A DNA stretch of 53,490 bases from Spiroplasma phoeniceum P40 (GCF_003339775.1 NZ_CP031089.1:1-53490); one strand, 5' to 3'; shown: positions 18,149 through 27,179, counted from the first letter of the stretch. Program-made: numbers and translations. Notes: a model not told the origin generated them from the letters alone.

Positions 18149-18802
18149 ATGCAAGAAGTACAACAAACAGAACAAAAAAATTATCACTTTGTGGAAATAA
18201 ACGGATTGGACTACAAAGTCATTAATCAACTTGACGAGAAAAAACATATCTCAAATTTTTACTTACCGAAAAAATGTGTTCGCCAACACCCTACTCGCCA
18301 AGACAGTTATAAAATCAAAATTTATGACAAATTTATTTGTGTTCCTAAAAAAATGTGTTTCTTAGATAAAACTGGTAAATACTTTTTGGTTGGGGTTGAT
18401 ATGTATTTTACCTACTGAATTTATAATACACGAGATAATAACAAATATCGTTTAGTGGGTTATCAAGCAATTAAAGACACTGCAATTAAAGAATTGCATT
18501 ATTTAACTGTGTCTGCTCGAAGATACGAAAAAGAACAAGCAACTAACCCATTTTTAAGTGGGTTAACTTACCAACAAGCCCGCGAACAAATTTGTGATGA
18601 AAGCGACAAATTAAAAGCAGAATACCAAGCTTTCGTAAAAAACAAGTATTCTGCTAATAAAAAATCATTAATTAAAAATAAAGAGAATAATTCTCTTGTT
18701 GATGATTATAACACCTTGTATGAAAAAAACAAGGGCGACCCACCAAAATTATCCGAAGAAGAACTCACCCAGTTATTAGCAGAATTAGACAACTTAGATT
18801 AA
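18149..18802 (+). CDS. Conserved plasmid protein, full-length (217 aa), candidate replication protein
   Basis: Complete frame with AAAGGAG nine bases before ATG 18149 and one internal TGA(Trp) in YFTYW. The N-terminal half is beta-rich with three Cys (KKCVRQHPTRQ, FICVPKKMCF); the C-terminal half is helical and charged, with NPFLSGLTYQQAREQIC and an acidic end EELTQLLAELDNLD. No known family recognised. It is the first gene after the attenuator-like RNA and is kept in every module, which suggests a replication or copy-control role. S. citri pSci plasmids are reported to replicate with a novel protein, pE, and flanking DNA; I cannot tell whether this is pE. An inverted repeat TATCAGCGTTGA/TCAACGCTGATA (about 18031-18102) lies in its leader. 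Confidence 0.8.
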
Positions 18803-19357
18803 CTCCCCTATCGAGTTCTTCTCTCCCCTATCAACAAAGCACAGAAATTGCATAAAACCACAGCGTAGCAAGACAACGAATAAACAAAGCCAAGATATGG
18901 TCGTGATCATATCGTTTTTGCTGTTTGGCAAATCATTTATTTTTACTATCATTTTTCTTCCAATAGAAAACCAAAATAAATATCATTACTATATCAAAAC
19001 AACGTATTTAATAAATTTTATATACTTTTTGAATATATTTAGTGGTATTTTTTTAAAAAAAATACTATATATTCTTATATATTTAGTATAATTAAATTAA
19101 ATTAATACTAAACTTTTAATAGTTTAATTAATTTTTGTTTAAACTGCGGAACAAAAAGCATTTTAGCGCGCCAAGCACCCGAAACCCCGCACTACCAACG
19201 TTGTTGATAGCACGGGGTTTCGACTTAATGTTTGTGTTCCGCATTCTAGTTCGCTTTTTTCTTTTAAAGGCTTGGGCAAAAAGAAAAAAGCGAACCGAAA
19301 AATGAAAAAAACCCACACTTTCAGTAAGACAACGTTGGTTGGTAAGAAGTTAATATT
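18803..19357 (+). promoter_or_regulatory. Intergenic region with nested palindromes
   Basis: No gene seen. It contains GATATG/CATATC at about 18894-18915 (kept in all modules), an outer inverted repeat TGCGGAACA/TGTTCCGCA (19145-19153, 19235-19243) enclosing a perfect 10-bp stem CGAAACCCCG/CGGGGTTTCG (19180-19189, 19213-19222), and a perfect 17-bp palindrome (19249-19265, 19279-19295) with a 13-base loop. The nested structure appears complete only here and could be an origin (single-strand or transfer), but no nick-site consensus was recognised. Confidence 0.45.
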
Positions 19358-19942
19358 ATGGGTGAATTAGAAAAAAATTGCTGATGATAAATCGTTGAGG
19401 ATACTTAAATTTAGAACAAGTCTCTTTGTTATTAAACAAAAATATTAAAACAATTCAATTGCAAAAAGAACAATTAGTAAAATTCAAAATGCTTAATGTT
19501 GACACTTTACCAAAGAAAAATTATTATACTTTAACTAGTAAAGCCCAAAGTCATTTAGGGTGAGAGCATAAAAAAAAGCATTAAAGTTAATTACTATGAA
19601 CTTGCCCACCAAGATATGCTGATTAAATGACTTTTTAGTCAAACCGACATTGAACATTATCAAACTGAGCGAGAGTTAAAAATGGAAAACGGCAATCTCA
19701 ACGCTTACCCTAATTTAATTGTTTATAAAACTGATGGAACAATACAATTAGTCGAGTTTGAGCGAACACGAAAAACTCCCGAGCGGTTTAGAAAAAAACT
19801 TGATGGTCTCCGCAAATACTATAAAGACAATTACCAAGTCCACTGAATTACCCCAACGCAAACCCTCGCTAACTGAATTCAAAATCAAATCAACAAATGA
19901 CAAGCACCACAAGAAATAAACACCTACGAAATTTTAAATTAA
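19358..19942 (+). pseudogene. Replication-relaxation-like protein, multiply frameshifted
   Basis: Starts ATGGGTGAATTAG after a weak AAGAAG site. The run of seven A in codons 5-7 puts the start out of frame with the body (LLMINRWGYLNLEQVSLLLN). A run of eight A near 19570 shifts the frame again before INYYELAHQDMLIKW-like sequence. The C-terminal part (HWITPTQTLANWIQNQINKW) is complete to 19942. N-terminal winged-helix residues differ from the copies at 4851 and 11053 and resemble the 36.3-kb copy. Homopolymer sequencing error could explain part of this. Confidence 0.55.
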
Positions 19943-19959
19943 TAAGGAGTAAAATAAAT

Positions 19960-20259
19960 ATGACAACATTATTAAGTTTTTTAGCAACAATTTTCTTAAT
20001 TTCTTCGCCCGTTGGCAAAACAACGCTTTGCAAAAACGATACAATTAATATAACACAAGACTTTACCACAAAACAATTCGAAAATGATGTTTTAGAACAT
20101 CAACAATTAAAAGATAATGAAATTGAATTATATAATAATCATATTAGGAATAAATATCTTATGAATGTAATAGTAACCTATAACTTTTTATTTTTTTATT
20201 TAGTGTTTAATAATCAAATGCTTAGAGATAATATTGCCAACGTTAGATTTTTATTATAA
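19960..20259 (+). CDS. Small secreted protein carrying a patch of parA sequence
   Basis: A 99-residue frame with AAGGAG upstream and a signal peptide MTTLLSFLATIFLISSPVG. Directly after it come KTTLCKN, encoded by 23 bases (20014-20036) identical to the Walker A region of the parA genes. The rest (DTINITQDFTTKQFENDVLE …) is unrelated to ParA and ends in a hydrophobic stretch (VTYNFLFFYLVFNNQ). Spiroplasma lipoproteins often have a Cys about here, so the patch may have replaced a lipobox or supplied its Cys. Function unknown. Confidence 0.6.
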   Translation: MTTLLSFLATIFLISSPVGKTTLCKNDTINITQDFTTKQFENDVLEHQQLKDNEIELYNNHIRNKYLMNVIVTYNFLFFYLVFNNQMLRDNIANVRFLL

Positions 20260-20307
20260 AATATTTATAGCAATTTAAACCCAATAATTTAAGTATATTC
20301 CCCTACT

Positions 20308-20396
20308 TAAAACCCTTATAAAATAAGGGTTTTTTATTGCTTGTTTTATTTGCGTTGTTTGTGCTGCATCGAACGTTATTTTCGTGGGGAAATGGC
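20308..20396 (+). repeat. par-upstream block, copy 3
   Basis: Hairpin AACCCTTATAAAATAAGGGTT with T6, then a core containing GCATCGAACGTTATTTTCG. Lies 83 bases before the intact par operon. The segment TACTATTAATA/TATTAATAGTA just downstream (about 20426-20460) forms an inverted repeat that could be an operator. Confidence 0.55.
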
Positions 20397-20478
20397 AAAA
20401 AAAATATAAAATTAACTAATTTATAATACTATTAATACAATAAATAATATTAATAGTATTTAAAGAAAGGAAAATAAA

Positions 20479-20745
20479 ATGCCAAAATTAAAAAATGTTT
20501 TATTAAATAATAACTCTAGTTTTGATAGTGTTTCACAAGTTGAAAAATTAGTTTCATATTCTAATAAAAAAGAATATAAACAAAGACCACACCAGTTAAA
20601 AATTCCAACTATGACATGTCCTATTAATTTAGTAGAGGCATTTAAAAAAGAAGCACAAAATAAAAGACTAAAATATACAACTTTAATGACAATTATTTTA
20701 GAAGAACGTTATGGAAAGGAAAATATACAAAATGAAGATGATTAG
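20479..20745 (+). CDS. Ribbon-helix-helix-like partition partner of ParA
   Basis: An 88-residue protein after GAAAGGA. The N-terminal part is basic and variable (MPKLKNVLLNNNSSF). The conserved C-terminal part CPINLVEAFKKEAQNKRLKY, then TTLMTIILEERYGKE has the strand-helix-helix layout of small CopG/Arc-like DNA-binding proteins. It overlaps parA by 14 bases (its NEDD-stop lies over the MKM start), so the two are translationally coupled. In the place of parB it most likely binds the upstream block and represses the operon. The same pair is intact at 37944. Confidence 0.7.
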   Translation: MPKLKNVLLNNNSSFDSVSQVEKLVSYSNKKEYKQRPHQLKIPTMTCPINLVEAFKKEAQNKRLKYTTLMTIILEERYGKENIQNEDD

Positions 20746-21505
20746 TTTTTGTAATAAAAAAGGTGGGGTCGGCAAAACAACGCTTTGCAAAAATGTTGCC
20801 TATAAATTATCCCTTGATGGGGCAAAGGTTTTATTAATTGACCTTGACCCCCAAGCAACTTTATCAGTCCAATTTAGTAATAAAAATATTGATAATAAAA
20901 AAACTTTTATTAATTTTGTGCCAGCATTAAAAATGGTAAAAATTAATCAAATTATTCAATTAACAAAGTATAAAAACATTGATATTATTTTAGGTTCAGA
21001 AGAATTAAATAGAATGAATGAAATTATTAAAAGCATTTTTAAAGAAAATGAATATTATATGGTTAGTGAAATGATTTATACAAAGAATAAAAATGTATTT
21101 AATAGTTATGATTATGTGTTGATTGACTATCCACCAACAATAAATGATTTTGCTATTAATTGGTTAATAATGAGTGATTTAATTTTAATTCCAATTAATG
21201 ATGGCATTGGTAGTTATAAGGGAATTTTAGACTTAGAAAATACTTTAACCTTTATTTGTAAAAAAGAAAAAAGAGGAATCCCAACATTAAAAATTATATT
21301 CAATAATGTAAAAGATGATGAAAATACAAATTTAATTTTAAAATTAATTTCTGATAAAAAACTAAATAGTAAATTATTAGAAACATTTATTCAACATTCA
21401 AAATCATATGTTAAATCAGAAAATGAATTAAACATCATTTGGACTAATCAACATTATTGGCGACAGAAACAAGCATACGAAGAACTCATCAAAGAAATCA
21501 AATAA
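20732..21505 (+). CDS. parA: ParA/Soj-type partition ATPase
   Basis: A 257-residue MinD/ParA-family ATPase. Deviant Walker A NKKGGVGKTT at residues 8-17, Walker A' LLIDLDPQAT at about 34-43, Walker B YVLIDYPPT near 130. The protein should polymerise or bind the nucleoid with ATP and move plasmid copies apart. The start MKMISF is chosen at 20732 because the same MKM start is shared by all copies and GAAAGGA lies upstream; a longer in-frame start at 20711 would lie within that site. It follows the RHH gene with overlap and is followed after two bases by the small Cys-rich gene at 21508. This is one of two intact parA genes of the plasmid. Confidence 0.93.
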   Translation: MKMISFCNKKGGVGKTTLCKNVAYKLSLDGAKVLLIDLDPQATLSVQFSNKNIDNKKTFINFVPALKMVKINQIIQLTKYKNIDIILGSEELNRMNEIIKSIFKENEYYMVSEMIYTKNKNVFNSYDYVLIDYPPTINDFAINWLIMSDLILIPINDGIGSYKGILDLENTLTFICKKEKRGIPTLKIIFNNVKDDENTNLILKLISDKKLNSKLLETFIQHSKSYVKSENELNIIWTNQHYWRQKQAYEELIKEIK

Positions 21506-21507
21506 CT

Positions 21508-21810
21508 ATGAAAATAGATGAAAATATTTGTATTGCTCCTCACTGTGAAGAAATAAAATTGCTTGTTAAAAATGGATGTCCTTTTTGTATAGAACATTTA
21601 ACAAAGTTTGATGATTTTTATTCAAGATGGAAAGTTGATAGTAAAATAGATAATATATTGGAAATTGATGAGGATTTCCAAAATGAATTTTTTACTGATA
21701 TGGTTAATTATTTTTTTGTTGAAGAAGAAGCTGAATATCATAGAAAAAATAAACAAGTCTTAAAAAAGAAGAAACTAAAGAAAAAAAAGAAAAACAAAAA
21801 ACGAAAGTAG
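21508..21810 (+). CDS. Small Cys/His protein of the par operon
   Basis: A 100-residue protein starting two bases after the parA stop. CIAPHC (residues 8-13) and CPFCIEH (about 25-31) could bind one zinc ion. The middle is acidic and the end is almost all Lys (KKKKLKKKKKNKKRK), a low-complexity tail that may reflect slippage in poly-A. A shorter, patched homologue is at 29710. Function unknown; co-expression with parA suggests a role in maintenance or regulation. Confidence 0.65.
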   Translation: MKIDENICIAPHCEEIKLLVKNGCPFCIEHLTKFDDFYSRWKVDSKIDNILEIDEDFQNEFFTDMVNYFFVEEEAEYHRKNKQVLKKKKLKKKKKNKKRK

Positions 21811-21821
21811 ATAAAATAATT

Positions 21822-21974
21822 ATGAAAAAAATAGATAATAAAGACACTATCAATCATAATTTAATGATTGTCGATGTTGATTTACAAAAGTGTTTGAATT
21901 GTAGTTTTACGATTCAAAAAATCGATGATGAGTGATTTACGATTAACACAGAGGATAACAACTGCTGTAAATAA
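21822..21974 (+). CDS. 50-aa Cys-rich protein
   Basis: MKKIDNKDTINHNLMIVDVD, then LQKCLNCSF, DDEWFT (Trp by TGA) and a terminal NNCCK. Five Cys arranged as C-x2-C … CC suggest a small metal-binding fold. It lies 11 bases after the preceding gene and before the terminator. Broken homologues are at 12541 and 29855. Confidence 0.6.
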
Positions 21975-22072
21975 CAAAGTTATCAAAAAAACCACACCTA
22001 TAAATTAGATGTGGTACAATAATAATAGTAAGTGACTTCTTCTCTTACTGCTTCTCAAATTTTATTAAAAGT

Positions 22073-22234
22073 GATAGTAATTTATTGTTCAGATAAATTA
22101 CTATCGTGGAAACACTAGCTTGCAACTAGCGTTTCCACAGACAATTTTAACATATTTTACAATCGTACAAACAAAATACACAAGTAAAATATGTTAAAAA
22201 ATTGCTTGTGGGAATAGTGCGGTTGTACTATTCC
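22073..22234 (+). promoter_or_regulatory. Adhesin leader with three hairpins (module 3)
   Basis: Same order as at 12792: long AT stem, GTGGAAAC…GTTTCCAC stem, link CAATTTTAACATATTTTAC, and GGAATAGTGC/GTACTATTCC (22211-22234). In the last stem the positions of the wobble pair differ from the 12.9-kb copy, with pairing kept. Confidence 0.6.
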
Positions 22235-22264
22235 TATTTTTATTGTTCAGAAAGGAACAGAAAA

Positions 22265-22753
22265 ATGAAAAAACTACTAAGTATCTTAACAATCTCAACT
22301 TTAACAGCAAGCGTTCCTGTGCCGTTGCTTGCCAACACAACATTAGAAAGAACAAAAAGCGATGTTAGTACTTTGTCATCAAATGTAAACAACGATTATT
22401 TACCAATAAAAGAAATTAACGGAGTTAATGATAAAGTTCAATCAATTAAAGTTGATAGTAAAGATAATATTTATTTTGGGACAAATAAAGGTGCGTATAA
22501 GTTGTCTGATGGTTCAGACACACCAACCAAAATAAATGGAATAAATGAAAATATAATTTTGCTTGTTGTTGATAGTGAAAATAACATTTACTTTGGTACA
22601 TTTGCTGGTGCGTATAAGTTGTCTAATTCCGCTAATAACTGGGTGAGTTCTTCTTTGAATAATTCTGGTGGATCACCCTTGTTTTTTCGTAAACAGTGTT
22701 ATAATCATCAACAAGAGAGCAATTCTCTTGTAAGTCATTTTTTAATTTATTAG
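22265..22753 (+). pseudogene. Sarpin adhesin truncated by an inversion, chimeric end
   Basis: Signal peptide and leader peptide are identical to the full adhesin, followed by two sarpin units ending GAYKLS. At 22615-22624 the sequence TAAGTTGTCT belongs both to the sarpin repeat and to the reverse complement of the 3' end of the conserved plasmid protein. Beyond it the frame runs on through antisense sequence (NSANNWVSSSLNNSGGSP …) to 22753. The product would be a secreted 162-aa fragment with no membrane anchor. Confidence 0.8.
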
Positions 22754-23258
22754 CAGAATACTTGTTTTTTACGAAAGTTTGGTATTCTGCTTTTAATTTG
22801 TCGCTTTCAGCGCAAATTTGTTCGCGGGCTTGTTGGTAAGTTAACCCACTTAAAAATGGGTTAGTTGCTTGTTCTTTTTCGTATCTTCGAGCAGACACAG
22901 TTAAATAATGCAATTCTTTAATTGCAGTGTCTTTAATTGCTTGATAACCCACTAAACGATATTTGTTATTATCAAGCGTGTTATAAATTCAGTAGGTAAA
23001 ATACATATCAACCCCAACCAAAAAGTATTTACCAGTTTTATCTAAGAAACACATTTTTTTAGGAACACAAATAAATTTGTCATAAATTTTGATTTTATAA
23101 CTGTCTTGGCGAGTAGGGTGTTGGCGAACACATTTTTTCGGTAAGTAAAAATTTTAGATATGTTTTTTCTCGTCAAGTTGATTAATGACTTTGTAGTCCA
23201 ATCCGTTTATTTCCACAAAGTGATAATTTTTTTGTTCTGTTTGTTGTACTTCTTGCAT
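22615..23258 (-). pseudogene. Conserved plasmid protein, inverted and decayed copy
   Basis: Reverse-strand homologue of 18149, starting at 23258 with AAAGGAG and MQEVQQTEQ. It has TCA to TAA in HIS-N (near 23154), a six-A run in place of seven near 22686 that shifts the frame after VYEK, and its 3' end lies in the inversion junction. Dead by three independent lesions, so this segment has been non-functional for some time. Confidence 0.8.
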
Positions 23259-23289
23259 AATAATATGCTCCTTTCTACGGTTTTGAGCG

Positions 23290-23575
23290 AATTTAAACCC
23301 CCTATCAGCGTTGATATTTTCCAAAATCTTTTTTTATATTCGCGTTGTTTTTCTTTATCTAAATTGTTGTATCAATTCCGTTTTCATTCCTGGCGAACTC
23401 TTACGAATTCAAACTTTTTATTGTCTAAAGCTAGTTTGTTGGTAATTAGTTTGTATTCTTTTTGTTTTTCTTTAGTTAAGTTTTCAAATCAACCACTTTT
23501 TCAATGTTTCTCTCACTGTTTTAAAGCCAATCGACCAGGGTGGTTTTCAATTTTTCATTGTTTTTCTTTTCTTCA
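23290..23575 (-). pseudogene. Trp-rich protein, inverted remnant
   Basis: Reverse strand reads RKEKQWKIENHPGRLALKQW and the two W-x3-W … KEKQ-x-EYK units. Both ends are lost: the 3' end runs into the leader of the next gene as in the 3547 copy, and the 5' end is joined to a fragment of an RHH-type par gene at about 23576. Confidence 0.7.
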
Positions 23576-23592
23576 TTTTATTTAATTCTTTA

Positions 23593-23643
23593 CTATAAAG
23601 AAGAAGTCTCATTAAGTAAATAATTTTTTATATCTTTTGCCAT
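23593..23643 (-). pseudogene. N-terminal remnant of an RHH-like par gene
   Basis: Reverse strand reads MAKDIKNYLLNETSSL, like MPKLKNVLLNNNSSF at 20479, after AAAGGAAAT. It then hits a stop and the junction to the Trp-rich remnant. With the par-upstream block behind it, this shows that the inverted segment once held the start of another par operon. Confidence 0.5.
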
Positions 23644-23727
23644 GTTTTTTTATTTCCTTTTTTTATTGTGCTATTTATAACACAGTTAACACTTTAATCA
23701 CAAAAAAAAATAATTTTTATTACCAAT

Positions 23728-23820
23728 AATTTCCCTGTGAAAATATCATTTGATGCACCACACACAGACAACAATATCCAAACAAACAACAAAAAAAACC
23801 CTTATTTTATAAGGTTTTTA
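23728..23820 (-). repeat. par-upstream block, inverted copy
   Basis: The reverse complement shows the hairpin ACCTTATAAAATAAGGGTT and a diverged core containing GCATCAAATGATATTTTCA. It marks the far end of the inverted segment. The stretch 23821-23960 shows no gene. Confidence 0.5.
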
Positions 23821-24001
23821 ATTAGGCGACTATGTTAAATTATTAGGTTTGTATTGCTCTAAATATTTCACAAGAATATTAATTAATTTTTATGTTAATA
23901 TTATTTTGTATAAAAAATTTATTAAATATTAACTTAGCAAAATACAAAAATAAGTTCATAATGAATAACCAATTAAATTTTTTAGAAAAGAAAATAATGA
24001 C

Positions 24002-24871
24002 ATGAGTAAAAAAAATGTTAGTTTATTTAAAAAACATAATAAAATAGTTAGAAAATATTTCAAAAATGATATTCCAACTTTTATATGATTTATTTTTGAT
24101 CAAATAATATTTTTAATAATATCTATACTATTTATATTAAATTTGTTTTCAAGTTTAGAGCAAAACATAACCTCATATATAATAATTTGTGGGAGTTTTT
24201 ATTTACTTTTAAAATTTACTTATACAAACTGAACTACAAAAAATAAATTTTTTAAAAAAATATTTATATTTGATTACAAATTAAAATTAAATAATCAAAA
24301 ATTTAGAGCTCAAAGAAGTTTAGAATTTATTCCTATATGATTTTGAATCTGTATAATTTTTTATAATTTTATAATAGTTGTTTTTATAAATTATGAAATA
24401 AATAATTTTTTAAATAATAAAATAATAAGTAAAGCATTATTAGAATCAATGTTAAACGTAATGTTAATACCATCTTTTTTAAATTCATTTCAAAAGTTGA
24501 CTCAATCAGATAAAAAAGTTGAATCTAATTATAATAATTTAATTAAAAATCAATATTTTTCAAACGAATCACTTTTTAAAGATGCAAAATTCGTTGAAAA
24601 TTATTTAAATGTTGAATTTAAAAAAAATAAATTAACTTCAAAAAAAGGTTTATTTATATTTATAAATAGTAAAGATTTAAATGAAAAAGATGTTTTAGAA
24701 ATTAAAAAAATAAATGAAAAAATTTTAAATGAATATTCTAACCTTTGATCAAATTATTATGAATTACTTGAACAAAATTCAGTAATGAAATTTTCAAGCA
24801 AAAGAAATAAAAGGTTATTTTGAATAGAAAGAATATATGATCATATATTTTTAGATTTCTTTAAATTATAA
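24002..24871 (+). CDS. Membrane protein of unknown function
   Basis: A 289-residue frame that is readable only with TGA=Trp (seven Trp, all TGA). Two adjacent membrane segments lie at about residues 26-75 (FIFDQIIFLIISILFILN and ITSYIIICGSFYLLLKF) and a third at about 110-130 (FIPIWFWICIIFYNFIIVVF). The C-terminal half is Lys/Asn-rich and probably cytoplasmic. A short overlapping frame starts at 23961. The base composition is more AT-rich than the conjugation genes. The following 600 bases contain related, broken frames, so the gene may be the front part of a longer one. Not recognised. Confidence 0.65.
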
Positions 24872-25477
24872 AAAATTTTTAATAACAATTTAGTAAAAGA
24901 TGAAATATTTAACCAAGAAATAGACTTAGGAGGCAATGAAATAGTTATACATTTCAATATAAATATAGTTAATCAAGCAATTCACAATTTAAAAGAACAA
25001 GAAATAGATTTAAATTTATTTTAATACTAAGCAATCAAATATTTATTGAATTCCAATTTTAAATGAAACTATTATTGAAAAACACACTATTAAAAATTAA
25101 TTATTGTGATTTTGATGAAAAGGTCTTATATGAAAGGTTTTTATATTTTCATTTTTCACAACATTATAATTTTATATTTTATATATATTTAACTGTCAAC
25201 GCTTTTGATGAGCTAAGTATTTTAACGCAAAAATTTTATTACTTTTTCATATAAATGTTGTATTAAAAATAATACACAAAATGCTATAAAAAAATGATTG
25301 AATATTGATTTTTCTAAAAATTTACTTAACCATTTTCAAATTAAAAAATTCAATGAACTAGCATTAATATATCTTAGAGAAGAAAAGTTTATTAATTTTT
25401 TATTAGCAACAGATGACATTATTAATATTGAAAAAATTATTAAAAATAATATAAAAATATATCAAAAAATAAAATAA
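24872..25477 (+). pseudogene. Decayed continuation of the membrane protein region
   Basis: Protein-like stretches occur in successive frames: NNLVKDEIFNQEIDLGGNEI (same frame as the preceding gene after its TAA), SNIYWIPILNETIIEKHT, LLKINYCDFDEKVLYERFLY, and finally KKWLNIDFSKNLLNHFQIKK, with FNELALIYLREEKF to 25477. At least three frame changes are needed to join them. They look like one frameshifted gene, perhaps the second half of the gene at 24002. Confidence 0.5.
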
Positions 25478-25499
25478 TTTTATTTTATTTAGTTGTTTT

Positions 25500-25705
25500 T
25501 ATTTTTTTGAAATTTGCTATATAATAAATTTGTTATCACTTTAAATGATAGGGCAATTAAAAACGGAAACACAACAATTTTGACAACAACTGTGTTTCCA
25601 TAGACAATTTTAACATATTTTATTTAACTTAAAATGTGTTGTATCAATTATTATAATGATCAATTATTATAATGTTTGTGGAAATAGCGGTCTGTTATTT
25701 CCCTT
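25500..25705 (+). promoter_or_regulatory. Module 4 promoter and two-hairpin leader
   Basis: TATAAT at 25520-25525 with a poor -35 region, hairpin GGAAACACA/TGTGTTTCC near 25566-25599, and GGAAATA/TATTTCC near 25680-25702. A 16-base direct duplication (ATCAATTATTATAATG) occurs near 25645-25672 in the link. Confidence 0.55.
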
Positions 25706-25792
25706 TTATTTGTTTTTAAAAAAGGAGTTGAAAATAAATTATTTAATTCCCCCTTGTGGTAAAATAAAAACAACTAAATAAAATAAAAGAAA

Positions 25793-25963
25793 AATGACCC
25801 AGCAGCCATTCTTCTATACACCTATTAAGCGGTTTGCTAGACCGCTTAACTAGGGCTTATTGATTTAACCCCCACCTTTTTCTGGTAGGTCAGTTAAATT
25901 ATAACATTTATTTAATTTTTGTGTATAGGTAGAGTGATAAAAAGTCATTCTACCTATTTTTTT
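25793..25963 (+). ncRNA. Structured leader RNA, attenuator-like (module 4)
   Basis: Close to the module 1 copy: AAGCGGT/ACCGCTT stem, CTATACAC/GTGTATAG complement, and terminator stem with seven T. An inverted repeat CCACAAT/ATTGTGG follows at about 25990-26007 before the Trp-rich gene. Confidence 0.5.
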
Positions 25964-26044
25964 ATTTATGGAAAAATATTACCAAATTCCACAATAGATA
26001 TTGTGGTTAGCATGGAAAAAAGGAGCTAGAAAGGACATAATGAT

Positions 26045-26389
26045 ATGCGACGAGCAAGTTATATTGATACAAAAATTGATTATGATCAAAATGATGTTCA
26101 AAAAGATCAACGAAAAGAAAAACAATGAAAAATTGAAAACCACCCTGGTCGATTGGCTTTAAAACAGTGAGAGAAACATTGAAAAAGTGGTTGATTTGAA
26201 AACTTAACTAAAGAAAAACAAAAAGAATACAAACTAATTACCAACAAACTAGCTTTAGACAATAAAAAGTTTGAATTGGTAAGAGTTCGCCAGGAATGAA
26301 AACGGAATTGATACAACAATTTAGACAAAGAAAAACAACGCGAATATAAAAAAGGCGTTGAAGAAATTAAAAAAGAACACAATTTATAA
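26045..26389 (+). CDS. Trp-rich basic protein with two W-x3-W…KEKQ-x-EYK repeats
   Basis: A 114-residue protein in which all six Trp are TGA, so under the standard code it vanishes. Residues 46-63 and 85-102 share W-x3-W-(F/Y)-x-N-L-x-KEKQ-x-EYK. The spacing of Trp, Leu, Glu-Lys and Tyr recalls the last helices of HMG-box proteins (W-x2-L-x3-EK-x2-Y), which bind and bend DNA; that is only a resemblance. It is highly charged and has no membrane segment. It is the first gene after the structured RNA and precedes the conserved 216-aa protein, so replication initiation or copy control is a reasonable guess. AAGGA lies 15 bases before the ATG, which is far. Confidence 0.7.
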
Positions 26390-26528
26390 CAGATGTTTTA
26401 AAACTAATAATAACGCCAAAACAAACCGAAAGAATATTTTTTTTTTTTTTTTTATATACATTTTGGAAAATATCAACGCTGATAGGGGGTTTAAATTCGC
26501 TCAAAACCGCAGAAAGGAGCATGTTATT

Positions 26529-27179
26529 ATGCAAGAAATGCAACAAACAGAACAAGTCAATTATCACTTTGTTGAGATAAGTGGGTTAAGTTATAAAGTG
26601 ATTAATCAACTTGACGAGAAAAAACATATCTCAAATTTTTACTTACCGAAAAAATGTGTTCGCCAACACCCTACTCGCCAAGACAGTTATAAAATCAAAA
26701 TTTATGACAAATTTATTTGTGTTCCTAAAAAAATGTGTTTCTTAGATAAAACTGGTAAATACTTTTGGGTTGGGGTTGATATGTATTTTACCTACTGAAT
26801 TTATAATACACGAGATAATAACAAATATCGCTTGGCGGGTTATCAAACAATTAAAGACACCGCAATTAAAGAATTGCATTATTTAACTGTGGCACAACGC
26901 AAATACGAAAAAGAACAAGCAACTAACCCATTTTTAAGTGGGTTAACTTACCAACAAGCCCGCGAACAAATTTGCGCTGAAAGCGACAAATTAAAAGCAG
27001 AATACCTATCTTTTGTAAAAACTAAGTATTCTGCTAACAGTGAAAATTTGTCTACCAGAGAAAATAATTCTCTTGTTGATGATTATAACACTGTTTACGA
27101 AAAAAACAAGGGTGATCCACCAGAATTATCTGAAAAAGAACTCACCCAGTTATTAGCAGAATTAGACAACTTAGATTAA
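26529..27179 (+). CDS. Conserved plasmid protein, full-length (216 aa)
   Basis: Intact homologue of 18149 with seven A in the PKKM run. It starts MQEMQQTEQVNYHF after AAAGGAG and reads through YFTYW with TGA. The linker SANSENLSTRENNS is the most variable part between copies. A T-rich run (about 26436-26453) and one arm of the TCAACGCTGATA inverted repeat lie in its leader; the other arm is missing here. Confidence 0.8.
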
